Source of the DNA: Geosiphon pyriformis
Lineage: Eukaryota; Glomeromycota; Glomeromycetes; Archaeosporales; Geosiphonaceae
Assembly: GCA_016748015.1 (NCBI GenBank)
Contig: JAAOMT010000003.1
Coordinates: forward strand, 76,922 to 140,921
DNA length: 64,000 bases
Direction of reading: 5' to 3'
Position numbers and translations under genes: made by a program
Notes under the pieces: generated by a model
Seen by the model: the letters and a program-made list of their open reading frames with translations, nothing else
What the model was told of the DNA's origin: nothing
The model's database searches: none
Shown here: positions 11,731 through 24,600 of the stretch, in pieces
How positions within the stretch are numbered: position 1 is the first letter of the stretch
How the letters are laid out: each line of letters opens with the position of its first letter

Positions 11731-14308
11731 ATTAACTTATTAAAATAATTTTTATGATTTGGCCCGGAGCGTTTCAATTTACAAATGACCTATCAGATAT
11801 GATTAATATTTGTGTATTAAATATAATGTAGATAGTATTAATCAATTGCATATAATTTGTTTCAATTTCTTACCTTTAAGTAAATACATTAATTCTTTTA
11901 AAAGTAAATAATAAAATTTTAATATACTGTATTATAATTAAATTAATCAATGAGTTAACTAATATAAAATCTCTACTAATTAGATAAACCAACCCTTTTT
12001 TTCTCTAATTATTTGCAAAGTTAAAAAATGACTTATATAAACTGCTCCTGGATGAATATTTGTTATTGTTGTTATTGTAATTAAATGATTCACTTTATTT
12101 TTTATCATTGACACCTTAACTGTAGACTCTTCCAACATCTCTCCAATTTCTTCTGCAGTAAAAAATTTTTAATATTAACATTTCAGCACTTTAGATTTTA
12201 TTTTGGCAATATAAGATGTAACAAAAAAAAGATAATTTTAGGTCTAATACTTTTAAAAACAATAAATATATGCATATTTTCATGAAAATAATCATAAAAA
12301 GAAGGCTTTTTTGGTTCGAATTCTTATAATAAAATAGCAAAACTATAAACATTACCAGCTATTGTAAACATTTTACTTCTTAAAACTTCTTGTAAAATGA
12401 ATGAAATTACTTTATATATGTTTTTTTTTGTTGCTTTTTCTGTTATTGTTAATGTTTCATGGTTTGTAAATTAACATAATATTAAATTAACAATTATTTT
12501 TTATTTTTTAATAATACTGCAATACATATTGTTATATATGACCCAAAAAAAAACGAAATCTTTAAACAAACAAATAATAACAAAAAGCAATGTTAGACAG
12601 CTCTAAATCTTTTTATTCAAAAAAAGTAGCTTTTCAAGAAGTTTTGTATTAAAAGAGATAATCTGCTAATAGTATTTATACAAAAATTAGTCTTCTGAAA
12701 AAGCATATTTGAAATTATTTCACAATATTTAAAATCTGTATTGATGTGACTCATAATAACAGTTTAGAAATAAATTAATAGAGTATTTTAGAAGACAACA
12801 GTTATTGCAAGTTTAATAAAAGAGACAAAATAATTTTACTGGAATTTATTTTGAAGATAGGTCCAAATTAAAAATTTTACTCTGTATTTAGAAAAAATAC
12901 AAAAACCTATTCTACTTAATTGTTTTTATACTTCTTTAAAATACTTAAAATAGAGTACATATTTTTTTATTTTTATAAAATAGAATAAAACTTGGGTCTT
13001 ATTAATAGATTATTATGATTAAAACTTTTAATTTTTAGTTATATTTATTATCTAATTATAATTAGCCACATATATTAGCCACCTTATTTTTACAATTAAT
13101 CGTTAACTTAATCAATAACTTAATTATTGACTTGGTTATTAACTTAATCATTAATTCAATTATTGATTTTTTTTAAAATATATTAATATATTATTTTTTA
13201 TTAATAATATAAACTGTTCTTTTATTTTTAGATTTTTTTAAAAAAATAACAACTAAAATATTTACAAGACTGATCTTGTGTATTAAATTCTTACAAATTC
13301 AATTTGTTCATTAAATTGAATTTATTTTTAATTAATTTATACTATAAAATACTGTTCTTTTTTATTATTTGTTAAAAAATTATATTTAATTATAGCAATA
13401 TAAAAACATTTTAACTTTATTATTATTACGTAAGAATAAAAAAAATTTATTTAAGAGCTTTATGTTGTTTTTTTAGTAATATTCAAATTTTTAGTATCAA
13501 TTAATACTTTTTTTTAGAAGTTATTGGCCCCATTTGCTGTTTATTTGATTATTTTAAAAGTTTTTAAGTAACATTCAAAAAAAAGTTGTTTGAAATAATA
13601 TATAAAAATGCGTATGTTATTACTCTTAATTGTATAAAATATTTTTAAGAAGTTTAGTAAAGTAATTTGCTATAAATATAATATAAGATAGATATTTAGT
13701 GCTTTTAATAATTTATAAATACATATAAAGTCGAAATTTTAAGTGCAATTTTTTAATAAGCTAAAAATTTTTATATACTCAAACTTCAAATAAAATAAAT
13801 ATGTAAATTTTAACTAATTAATTATATTCAAAGAATTTTTAAATTAATAACCATCTTAGTTTGATCACAATTAATAGATAATTGCATTATTTGCTTATTA
13901 ACTATCTGTTTTTCGCTTTTAATGTTTTAAATAATTGAGCAATATTTATTGCTAGTTCTTTTTTTATGTAAAATATTTTCTGGTTAACAGCTGAATTTAT
14001 TAACATTTTTTTTACAAAATATAATTTAAAAAAATTTATCAAGTTTTTGCAGAATTTAATTTTTGGATTAAATAAAAATATATGTTAATTTGAGCTGTTG
14101 ACTGTATTGTGCAAATTTACTAGCATTGAAATTAGGGTCTTAAAAATTTATTTTTTATAAATAACAATAAATAGTTCTTTATAAACAATAATAATTTTTA
14201 TTCAAAAGAATTTAAAATTATATTTTCTCAAAAAATAAGAAAGCTAAAGTAAAAAGATCAAAAAAATAATTGGTATATATGTCAAAAAATCTTATGTTGG
14301 CAGATAAA
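11731..14308. other. A+T-rich DNA between Sel1 relic and transposon-like element
   Basis: No intact gene. One short coding-like fragment is noted separately at 12030-12165. The remainder is A+T-rich sequence without open frames of 60 codons. Confidence 0.6.
12030..12165 (-). pseudogene. Short coding-like fragment, family uncertain
   Basis: On the minus strand a TTTTTTACTGCAG acceptor-like sequence leads into an open stretch reading EEIGEMLEESTVKVSMIKN and then a Thr/Ile-rich run ending HPGAVYISH. The composition is unlike the surrounding desert, which suggests an exon remnant. No flanking exons were found. It lies 300 bp beyond the Sel1 relic on the opposite strand, so it was probably not part of that gene. 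I cannot assign a family. Confidence 0.3.
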
Positions 14309-14310
14309 TA

Positions 14311-14808
14311 TACAGTCTAGAACAAAAAAATGGAAATTAATTAAATAGCTATTATATCTTAACCAATAAATTAATTAAATAAAAAATATATTATCTGAAA
14401 GCTAAAAATTAGAGTTTTTATTAATAGAAAATTTCCTTCTATAATTAGTTTACAATACTGATTTATTAATTTTGCTAATTTGATTAGAGAATATCACACC
14501 ATTTTTTTCAATAAATTGCTCTAATTTTAGCTCTTTTGGCTTTTTATAAAGGCGATAGATTGTGATAAAAAAGATATTTATTCAAGCTTGTATTTCTTTT
14601 GCCCTTTGTATACCCTTCTTTTATAAATATAACATGGCTTAACGTTGTATATCTGTCTTAAATACCAAGGTTTTTTAAAAAATTTATTATAATAATGTAC
14701 TAAGAAATTATCAAAGACATAGCCACTTACTTTGTGTTTCAGTTCCATATTACAGAATGCAAATCAGTTAGATTGTAAATAGACGTAATATTTTGGTCCC
14801 AGACTGTA
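14311..14808. mobile_element. TA-flanked element with Tc1/mariner-like terminal inverted repeats
   Basis: The left end begins TACAGTCTAGAACAAAA just after TA (14309-14310). The right end, read inward on the minus strand, begins TACAGTCTGGGACCAAAA and abuts TA (14809-14810). The terminal 17 bases match at about 13 positions, after which the ends diverge. TA duplication and a TACAGT-type terminus are characteristic of Tc1/mariner transposons. The 498-bp interior holds no transposase, only a 57-codon frame on the minus strand starting near 14745 that I do not recognise. It is therefore a non-autonomous (MITE-like) copy or a deletion remnant. Confidence 0.6.
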
Positions 14809-14810
14809 TA

Positions 14811-17800
14811 CAGAAAGGCTGTTGTATTTGACTCACAAATTTGATTCTATTTTTATTCCTTTCTTTAAATTATTGAGCATAGTGCATTGAAAAGGATTAC
14901 TATAACAGAAGAATTGGAAGTCTAATTTTTTATTAAAATAAGGTCTATGTCCTTTAAAAATTGTAGCTAGTGTGAAAATCTTTAAAAAATCGGAGGATCT
15001 GAGCTTTACAACTGTTGAAATTGTAAACTTGTTATGAATAAAAGTGAAAATAACACTGCGAAATCTTCTTTCAAGCATTGCTTTATAGAGCAGAAAATAA
15101 TTGTTATATTGCAATCTATCTGTAAAAACAGGATATCTGAAATTAAGATTTTAAAATTGAAAGCATGCAGTCTATTGATTTTATTTTGGAATAAATACTA
15201 GAATATATTCACATCACATCATGAGTAAAATTTTTAATGACAACCCATTTGCATAAATTTATATTTAAAAAAAAATGAATTGTTTCTTTTGATAACCTGC
15301 CAAAAATGAAAAGGTTAATGATCATTAGAAAACCGTAAAACTTTAGACCTTTAAAATTCCAAAAAAACGTTGAACACATTTTCAATGTTTTATATTGATT
15401 CAAATTCCATTCAGAAAAGCAGATTTGAAACATAATGTAGTTCTTGTCATAAAAAATCTCTGAATTTTCGATAGGAATTTTGGGTTCTTTATTCTGCCAG
15501 TCTGAAATTTTGTGCAGTTGCTTTAAAAAAGGTCATAAAAATTAAGATTATATTAAGATTAATAAAAATACCACAAAAATTTTGGAGGGCCACAAGTTTA
15601 AGAATATAAATGCATACACTATAGATGTCGACTTTTAAAATTACTAGCCCTCCTTTAATATTAAAAGATACCAGTCTTCTTTTATTCTGATTCTCTTTTA
15701 AATCTTCATTTTTTTAAAGATTGAAACCTCAATAATGTTTCAAATTTCAACAATTTTTGTACAATTTATGCCTCTGCACAAAGCTCAACAAATATTATCA
15801 CTGACAACAGCAAAATATTTCCTTAAGAAACATGCACTCCCTATCTCAGAACTCATTATGATCTCACAATTTATAGTTATCCGATGCATTCAGAATCGCC
15901 TTTGATATGCCAAGATTCGAGGGAATTCTAGTTGATAAATTAATAATCTTTCAATATACATAGCATTACGTTTTGTATTTGTCTATAAAAGTGCATAAAT
16001 TAATTTAGGATTGTTACGATGAAAAAAGTAATTTAAAATGTATATTAACAGAATCTAATTGAAAATATAAAACTTATCTTGAAAAGAATAAATCCTATTT
16101 TTCTTAATAGAAACTAGCATGACATAGCTATTAAGAAATTAGATTTAATAATAATCGAAGTATATATATGTAGATTGCATTTAGGATTTTATTATTATAG
16201 CTGAAATTTGTAACACAAATATCTTTATAGCTGTGTTTCCAAATTCATGGTTATATTTAATGAAATATTTTCGTGTTTTAAAAAAAATAACTTGAATAGA
16301 TGGAAATATTATATATAAAAAATATTATTAATAAGATTTGTAATTAGCTCGTTAATAGTGGAAGAAAATATTTGGTCTCTTAAGAAATAAAAATATAATA
16401 GCCTCAAAACAAAAATGCATATATTGTAATTCAGATTTATTAACTACAAAATAAATTTGGGCTAACTTAACTACAAATTTATATCAAAGAAATCGTTGTA
16501 ATCCAATCTTTTCAATTAACTTGACAGCTTGAGTTATAATAAATATAGATTATTAATCATTCTATTTATTTCAATTTTATGTTTAATATAGGATTTATTG
16601 TAAATAAAAAGAGATATTAACAAAATATCTGATATTAAATTTCATAGGCATATGTTTATTTCTGTTTAGTTTGTATTTTAATCTACCATTATAATAATCA
16701 GGTGTGATTAAATTTGTGCAGGTTTTAACAAGTAATTTATAATTATAATAAAACTGTTAATGTATTATTTTTTTGTCAAAATTATATATATAGCTATCAA
16801 AAAATGATATTATAATATAATAATTATGTTGAAGTATTATGATTTAAAAAATATAAAAATAATCTTATTTTTGAGATATAATAATAATAAAATTTGAAAA
16901 TTGATTAGAAAAATAACTAAATAATAATAATAATAATGTAACTAAAAAAAAAAATAATAGTAAAAAATATTTTGGTAAAAATATTATAATAATAATTGAG
17001 AAAACTTAAAATTAAAATGACATAAATTAATGCATTTTAATTTTATTTGACAGCTCCCGAATAGCAAGTGTGAAACATGATTGCTTCCATAGGTGATCTA
17101 ATGATAGTCGATTACTTTATAAGAGAATTAATATTTTCGCGAGTGGAGGTATTGTGACGAATATAATATAGAGTATTGTGGCAAAGTTGGCAAAATAAAT
17201 TCGCGTGCGAGAATAAGACGCGTGAAAGTATGCCATTTTCTAATTTGAACAAATAGGTTTTGTATATTTTTTTTATCACAACCCCTCACAAATTATTAAT
17301 ACTGTAATTCGCCAAAACATTCCATATTACCTTATGTCGAGAAAGTTATTGCATCTCTGAGGTGTGGTGAAAGTTAGAAAAATAAAAAGGAGAGGGACAT
17401 ATATTTATTTTTTCTATTTTGTAAATTCTTCACAATTTCTTGATCAATATAATCTAGCATAACTTTAAAAATATTCAATTTGAGAATTTCAAAAGGATTT
17501 GAACTTTTATTTTCAAACCAATTGTCTATTTAAATGAACTTTATATATTTTAGTCGATCTCTTATATATGTTTAAATTTTTGGTACTTTATTTCAATCAA
17601 ATATATTATCTTGGAGAGTAAAAATTGTGCTTCTGATTCATGTGAAATAAAAGATTCTTGATATTCTTTTAATGGTAATTAAACTTTGCTTATAGAAATA
17701 CGAATATTATGGTGGCGAATCTTTGATCTTGAATTTTAGACTGATATAACACCAGGTCAGATCCTGCTCTTCGCCCACCAAGTATTTAACAGTATTAGAG

Positions 17801-18700
17801 TTATGATCTTGTTAAGTTAAAAGATAAATGATTAATCACATGATCCCTATCTGGTATTGTCTTTTTTCAAAAGTTTTTGTAAAAGTAAAACTTCCAATAA
17901 CAATGCTTATTATTCCTGGAGTAACGACTTTATATTAAATGTATTAATATCAGAGAAAAAAATTACATCCCTAAAGTAAATTTATGAAATATTTTTGTGG
18001 AATAATGTAGTTTTGTTACGATATGAAGCGAATTCATTTTTTATCAAATAAGTTTTGTCAATAAAATCATTTAATACAATAAATTCTTAATTATTATCAA
18101 AAGAACAATACTCAACAACCAAAAAATACTATTCTCAGATTTCAGGACATAAAAATACATCCAAAATAATTATATTTTTCTAAAAAACTGCACAAAATTT
18201 AAAACTCTTCTTGAATAAACACAATAAAATATGATTCTTTGAACGAGTTTTCCAAATATTTAGATTAAAATCTAAATTTTAAATTTAAACGATAGATTAC
18301 ACAGAGGATCACAGAATATGTCTTAGATTCTAAATATATTATGATTTTCAGAGAACAATATTTGCTTCGAAAGTTACATAATATCAATTTTGTTTAAAGT
18401 CTCTTGTTTTGATTGAGATTTTTAAAGGTAAGTATCAAATGTTGTAGAATGAACACAAAATGATGTTCCCAAGAAAATATTATATATGAAATCGGCTAAA
18501 TTATTGGGAGGAGGATTATTCAAAATAAAATGGAAAAAAAAATAAGGAGTACTAAAGTTAAAAAATTAAATTTGCAAAGATTAAAAAGTTTATCATTAGA
18601 TTGAAAGTAATCATAATTTAAAGTGAATAAAAGGATGATATTTTTCTATAATTATTGAATCACAGAAACAATATTTTATTTAATGAAATATTTATACTTT
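14811..18700. other. A+T-rich DNA with older, unrecognised relics
   Basis: Patches at 14830-15430, 15700-15920 and 17040-17260 are less A+T-rich than the desert but show no convincing reading frame or splice structure. They may be ancient transposon or gene remains. A near-palindromic 71-bp unit lies at 17710-17780. Confidence 0.5.
17710..17780. repeat. 71-bp unit with inverted ends (TGGTGGCGAA / TTCGCCCACCA)
   Basis: The ends pair with a single one-base bulge, and an internal CAGG..CCTG hairpin (17752-17765) is present. The size and CCA end recall a tRNA, but no proper D, anticodon and T arms can be drawn. Read as an inverted repeat of unknown origin. Confidence 0.4.
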
Positions 18701-19609
18701 AAGAGTCTTTTGTGTGGAAAATATTTACATTTGGCATTCAAAAATGTGTGACTTTTAATACGGAAATAATCCCATTTATTTCTCTTTGTGTTCATAACTT
18801 TCTATGGTATCTTACAAATTTTAAACAAATTGTGTATTTTATCCCATTTGGTTGGGGACAAATGAATCTCCGAAAAGATAAGAAAATTTATCTTTGTAAA
18901 TACCAACCGAATAGTTTCATTAACTATACAGTGCATCAATTTCCAAAGTTCCACCTATTTATTATGTCATTTTCATTTGGTGATTGTAAATACACCAAAA
19001 TTACCTTCAAAAGAAATTTATTGCCGAGAACAATTGTTAATATATAATTAATAAAGAACAATACTCAATTTGTATCAAGAATACGATAAAATTTTATTTT
19101 ATTTCCACCAACTAATTTAAATGTAATTTTTACTATTTTTTGCATAATTTCTTGAATATAACACTGATAAGCATAATCAATAATTTAGGTAACGCTTTTT
19201 ACCATTGTCTGTGAACGTACAAGATTTTTTTAAAAGAAATTCCTTAAAAAACCTGTTTATTCCATACACAATTAAAATCAGCCGCCTTAATTATAGAAAA
19301 AACAATGCTTTTAACATAATTTAGGGCATTGTTAGTATACCTTAACAATGCTTCGGCAAATTTATGGTTAAATTGAACAATAATTTTTAACCTGGGATAT
19401 TGAAAATTTCTATCAAAATTTAGCTTTTTACCATTTTGATTTAATTGGTATTGTTTCCAATTATAGATGTTTATGTGAAGGACCTGATTTTTCACTATAA
19501 AACTGACGGTTCTTTCCCAATTTCTTTTCTCTCAATCCAAACCAACAAAAGAAAAAAAGCAAAGCAAATTAAGTCAAATCAAATCAAATCAAATAAAATA
19601 ATTTGAAAA

Positions 19610-19741
19610 ATGCAACCAACAACCAACAATCAATCCTCATTCAATCCACTCACAATCATCTCTCCTGGCAATGGCTCTATTAAAGGACCAACCGGTGACC
19701 CAGATGATGGTAGCGGTACTGGCCAATGTTCAATTATGTAA
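19610..19741 (+). CDS. 43-residue peptide with C-terminal CaaX box (CSIM)
   Basis: An ATG in a favourable context (TTGAAAAATGC) opens 43 codons ending in TAA. The N-terminal half is Gln/Asn/Thr/Ser-rich. A Gly/Asp-rich stretch follows (aa 20-38), and the last residues are GQCSIM. Cys-aliphatic-aliphatic-X with a terminal Met is a typical farnesylation signal, followed in known cases by aaX removal and carboxymethylation. Small hydrophilic CaaX proteins in fungi include a-factor-type mating pheromone precursors and G-protein gamma subunits; this one is too short for a gamma subunit. The leader is pyrimidine-rich and then CAA-rich (19500-19600), as at many fungal genes, and the base composition stands out from the desert around it. 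Function is inferred only from the C-terminus. An overlapping 69-codon frame at 19671-19880 is judged a shadow. Confidence 0.5.
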   Translation: MQPTTNNQSSFNPLTIISPGNGSIKGPTGDPDDGSGTGQCSIM

Positions 19742-21395
19742 ATTTAAAGATTACTCCCATCGAAAATTCTCTTTCTTGACCACCACCACCACCACCACTA
19801 TCAATTTTTGTCGCCAAATTTGTAACCGAACCAAATTTTATAAAAGTTATCTTCGTTACCTCTGGACCATACTTTTTTAAGAGATTTAACGATTTGATTC
19901 GATTTAGTTAATACCCAGTTTAAACTCTATAAAATAATTATTTAGCCCCTTTAATGATGAATTACTACGATATTATCTCGTGTAATATTTATAATTTTAA
20001 TTGTGTATCAATATTATAAAATTGATTTGTTTTTATATAATATAATTAGTTATAAAATGTCTAATAAAGTGATTCTAGTAACAAGATCAATTTTTTTTCT
20101 CGAAAAAAAATTTTTGGTTCTTTTTTAATCATAAAAAAGAAAAATAATTGATCCTTGACTAAACTGAATAGAAGCTTTTACTTAAAATTATTTCTTAAAT
20201 ATTGATTTTGCGAATATAAATGTCTGAAAATTAACTTCAAATTTTTTTGGTTCAATTAAATTTTCAGTTACAATAATAAAACAATTAACTGGTCTCACAC
20301 CAGCTTTTTAACAAAAGTTTTCACTTCATTTTGAACAAATATATATCATATTGAATAATAATCATTTTTCATGCGTAAAATCGGGTTCATTTTCAGCTTG
20401 CGAATTACTAAAATAAAAATCTAAAGTTCTATTCTAATTTCGCCTCAAAATATTTTAATCAACTTTTTTCTCAATTCATCCCGGTAATCCACGAAACAAC
20501 AAGAAATAATTCAATTGTGTCACAACTATATTTCTCATGATAAATACATTGAATAATTGTATGGGCTGAAAATCTCGTGAATTAGTTACCCATCAAGGGT
20601 AGACTGTATTTTGAAGTTTTTTTATCACTAACCCAGTAAATACTGCATAAAATGTGGTTTTAAAAAAGGAAGAAAATCAAAATATGACAAACAGTGCGAA
20701 TCTGTTTGTATTTAAATGCTGATTATATATAAAGAATTTTTATTATTAAAAATCTCATCAACTTTTGCGTGCATTTAAGTATCAAATTTAAGATAATTTC
20801 GAAAAATTTATATATTTCAGAAACATCATCAACCATTCTTATCTAACCATGAAAAGTTTTCGTTTTAATATAAGATAAAATATTTTCTAATTTTATATAA
20901 ACTAAGTTTAATTATAAAATTTTCGTAACAATTTTAAAACTTGATTAATAAAAAAAAACTAATATGAAAGGCGACAAAACTACAAGGAATTTTGGAAGAC
21001 AAGTATAATTTACAAAAATAAGTTTCCTTAAAAGTTTACACATGGTAAAAAACAGTGTTTTTTTAGATTTAGCATTCAGCATTTTTTAAAAAAAAGCATA
21101 TTTTTTGATTGCATTTCCCATTTTATAAGGAAGACATTAATGCAAAATTTATTTTCATGGCGAATATATGCCGTTTTTTTTAGAATACTGAGTTGAAAAT
21201 CCTTTTTTAAAAAATATATATTGAATTTCTTCATGTTACTTGTGCTTTTAAGTTAGAAACTGGTGGGGCAAAAATATTGAAATTCAACATACATTTTTTT
21301 ATCATTAAATATTTTACTTTACTTGTACGTTATGATAAACTATTCCATATAGAAGCGTTAATGTAATAAAAAACAAAAATTTTATCTAATTTCAA
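19742..21395. other. Gene-free A+T-rich interval
   Basis: Contains a (CCA)5 tract at about 19781-19797, read-through of the peptide gene 3' region, and otherwise A+T-rich sequence with no supported feature. Confidence 0.5.
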
Positions 21396-21660
21396 AGGCC
21401 CTCATTTTAACAAATTGGTAAACCAGCTCGTTTCATATTACGTCCAAGGAATGCTAACAAATTGTTGGTTCAAGTGGATCAAGAATGGTTTGCAAATGTA
21501 TTAATCATGATAAGTCCTTTAGTAGAACAAATTAATTGTACTATAGAGAATAAAAGTTATAATAAATTTATTTTTGTGGACATGGTATTAGCGATGGTAA
21601 TGAGCCTTTTGAAATGATTTGGTAGGGAGCAGGTTATGATCAGTGGAAACTTGGGTTTTT
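21396..21660 (+). pseudogene. Possible class-3 lipase-like fragment
   Basis: One frame from 21419 reads KPARFILRPRNANKLLVQVD, then QEWFANVLIMISPLVEQIN and KSYNKFIFV, after which a shift is needed to continue into GHGIS (from about 21585). A GHGxx-type turn after a hydrophobic strand is like the nucleophile elbow of alpha/beta hydrolases, but the canonical Ser position is not convincing. No start codon, introns or remaining domain are visible, so this is a relic at best. The family call is tentative. Confidence 0.3.
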
Positions 21661-24600
21661 TTTTGAGGATTTGAAAATTTTGTTTGAATATTTTTTCTAC
21701 AATTTAGAAAAAAAATGTTATTATCCAGTTAAAAATGAGCTATCAACATTGCAACATCATAAAAAATTTGAGATATATTTATTTCTTTGGGTATAAATTT
21801 GCATCAAAACACAGTAATTAAAATTTTTGATATGAAGCCAGTATTCTAAAAGATAAATTTAAGAAATATTCTTTTGGAGTAAATGAAAAAATATATGTTA
21901 ATTACCTAACCTCCCAACAAAAAAATGAAAATTAATATTTATAATAAAATATAGCAAATAAAACACTGATAATTTCTTTCAATATTATAAATGTAATTAT
22001 TTTTACTGCACAAGCTTAAAATTTTGTATAGTTTAATTTGAATCCGTACGGCTTTTAAACAAAACAAAATTTTCTCTTTTTCATACTGGTTAACACTCAA
22101 TTATATAATAATGATACTCAAATGAATTATTAAATTTCTTAATTAGCTTTTAATTAATGATTTTTTATTTGTTAAAAATAATTGGAAATTGAGTTCGATA
22201 TATTATATAAAGTTATATTATTAAATAATTAATTATTAAATTTATTAATTCTCTAAAAATTTTTGAAGAAATTAAAAAATCAAAAAAAATAAGTTTGTTA
22301 TTTCAAATATATATTTATATATATAAAACAAAAATTATTATAAATAAAATAACTATTGCATTGATTATTACGATATAGTTTAAAATTGTAATTATATAAC
22401 ATTAAATATTACACTGGTTGAAATTTTTTGAAATATTATTTTTATAATAAAACAAATAAATTAATTTCTTAATTTTAAATAATTTAAATATTCAAGTTTA
22501 TCTATTTTTAGATTTTTTAAGTTTAATTAATATTGCTACAATTGAAATTTTTTTCCTATTTTATATATATTTTATAGAAAAGCAAATATATTTTTTAAAA
22601 TTAATAATTATTAACTTGATCATTAACCAAAATATTAACTTGTTTTTTTTTATAACTATATGGGCAAGATGTATTAAAATTATAGAAAAGTATCTGATTA
22701 CTTAAGTTTTATCAATCGAATTTATTTTTATTCAATTTTCTTTTATTTAAAACATTTAAAAATAGGAAACATAATTTTTTACTTTTTTTTAATTTGTATT
22801 ATTGTTAATTTAGATTAAATAAACAGTTATTAAAAAATATTATTATTTGTTATTAAATTTTAAAAATGCTAATTAAACATAAAATTATTACATTTGTTTT
22901 ATTTTTTGCCAATAAATACTATTTTTTAATTTTTTCGAAAATTTACAATTGTAATTATAAAACTAATCACATTAATTAAATTATTTACTATTTAATTTGC
23001 TTTTCTAATTGTAAATATATTCTACTTATTTTTATTGTTATGTAACAACTCTTGTATAAAAATTACTTATTTTAATTATAAAAAACGAAAATTTACTTTT
23101 TTATCTAATTTGTCTTTTTGTTAAAAAACAATTTAGAATTGAAAATTATTTTTCAAAAAGATATTAGTAAAGCTACAAAAAAATATTAAGTATATAATAA
23201 GTACTTACTATAATATATATATATATTTATACACAAATATAATAGTTGAATTTTATTTTATTAAACAATAAAAAATATTTATGTGTTGTTTTTTGTTAAT
23301 ACAAACAAAACAAATAGTTTTGTTATGTAAACTCGAAATTCAAATAATTAATTAATAAATTTTTTGCTTAAGTTATTAAAAAATTAGACAATCTTAAAAT
23401 TAGAATACAAACTTTAATATAACCAACATTTACTATTATTTATAACTTTTAACAACAAAATTATGATTTTTTGCTTGTTAAATTTTGGTTATATTTAAAA
23501 AATCGTAACAATTTTTAATGTTTTTGTATTAAGATAATATATTGATTTTATTTTATACCCAGTTTTGGAAAATTGCAACCAGTTCAAGTTTTTTTAAGAA
23601 GCTATGCTTTGTACAAAAATTCAAACAATATATCTTTGAAAAAAAAATGCTTTTTTTATTTTTTAAATAATACTATTTTGAATTTTAACAGTATTTTTTG
23701 GCAAATTTTTGGTAAATTTTCAAGTTAAAAGTAAATTTTAGCAAATTATTATAGAGTATTTGATTGCACTTTTAAATTGTACAAGTTAAGCTATCATTAA
23801 ATAAAATTACAACAATTTAACTAAATAATGATAAATAATTAATACTAAAATATAAAAAATAATATTGCTAAGTGATAATATAAATTTAAGAAATAATTTT
23901 ATGTTAATTTTTGGATAAACTTTTAATTAATAACAATATATTTTTCAAAAATAAAAATAAAGAATCAAATATGAAAATTACTTAATTATACATAATGTAA
24001 GAAAACTATAATTAAATCTAATTTTAATTTTATTATAACTAAATTAACTAATAAAAAAATAAAAATATTAATGTTTTCAAAGCTATTTCTGGTTAAAAAA
24101 CAAAATATGTATTAAAACTAATATAAAAATATTAAAAACAAAAAACTATACTATTATAATTAGCAATAAATATTTCAAAGCAGCCAAACTATTTTTAATT
24201 AGAATTTATATAAATTAATAATAAGTATTATTATTAGACTTTTTTTAGAATAACTTAAAACCAATTTCAAATTATAAAAATTTAAAACAAAGATACAATA
24301 AAAAATTGTTAAGTAATATTTATAACTTTTAACAATAATAATAAATTTTTACATAATATTTAATTAACAAAAATATTATTATTAAATAAAAATTTATTTG
24401 TTAATTCTATTATAATAGATTTTTACTGGTAACCAAATAAAAAATAAAAAAAAATTGCTAATCACACCAAATAAAAAATATAACAAATACAAAAGTTTTT
24501 GAAAATAAAGTATATAAATTCAATTTATAATAATCAAACAAAAAATTAATATAACATAAAAAAATCTTTTGGAAAACTCAAATTTTATTCTATTTATTAA

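Noticed and set aside
14833..15433. Two minus-strand frames of 93 and 74 codons
   Set aside because: No motif or splice link; composition like the surrounding A+T-rich DNA. They lie just outside the TA-flanked element, so they are not its transposase.
17710..17780. tRNA gene
   Set aside because: Ends pair and the size fits, but D, anticodon and T arms with a GTTCRA-type loop cannot be formed on either strand.
18712..19047. 111-codon plus-strand frame
   Set aside because: Phe/Ile/Lys-rich composition expected of random A+T-rich sequence, with no recognised domain; too weak to list as a gene.
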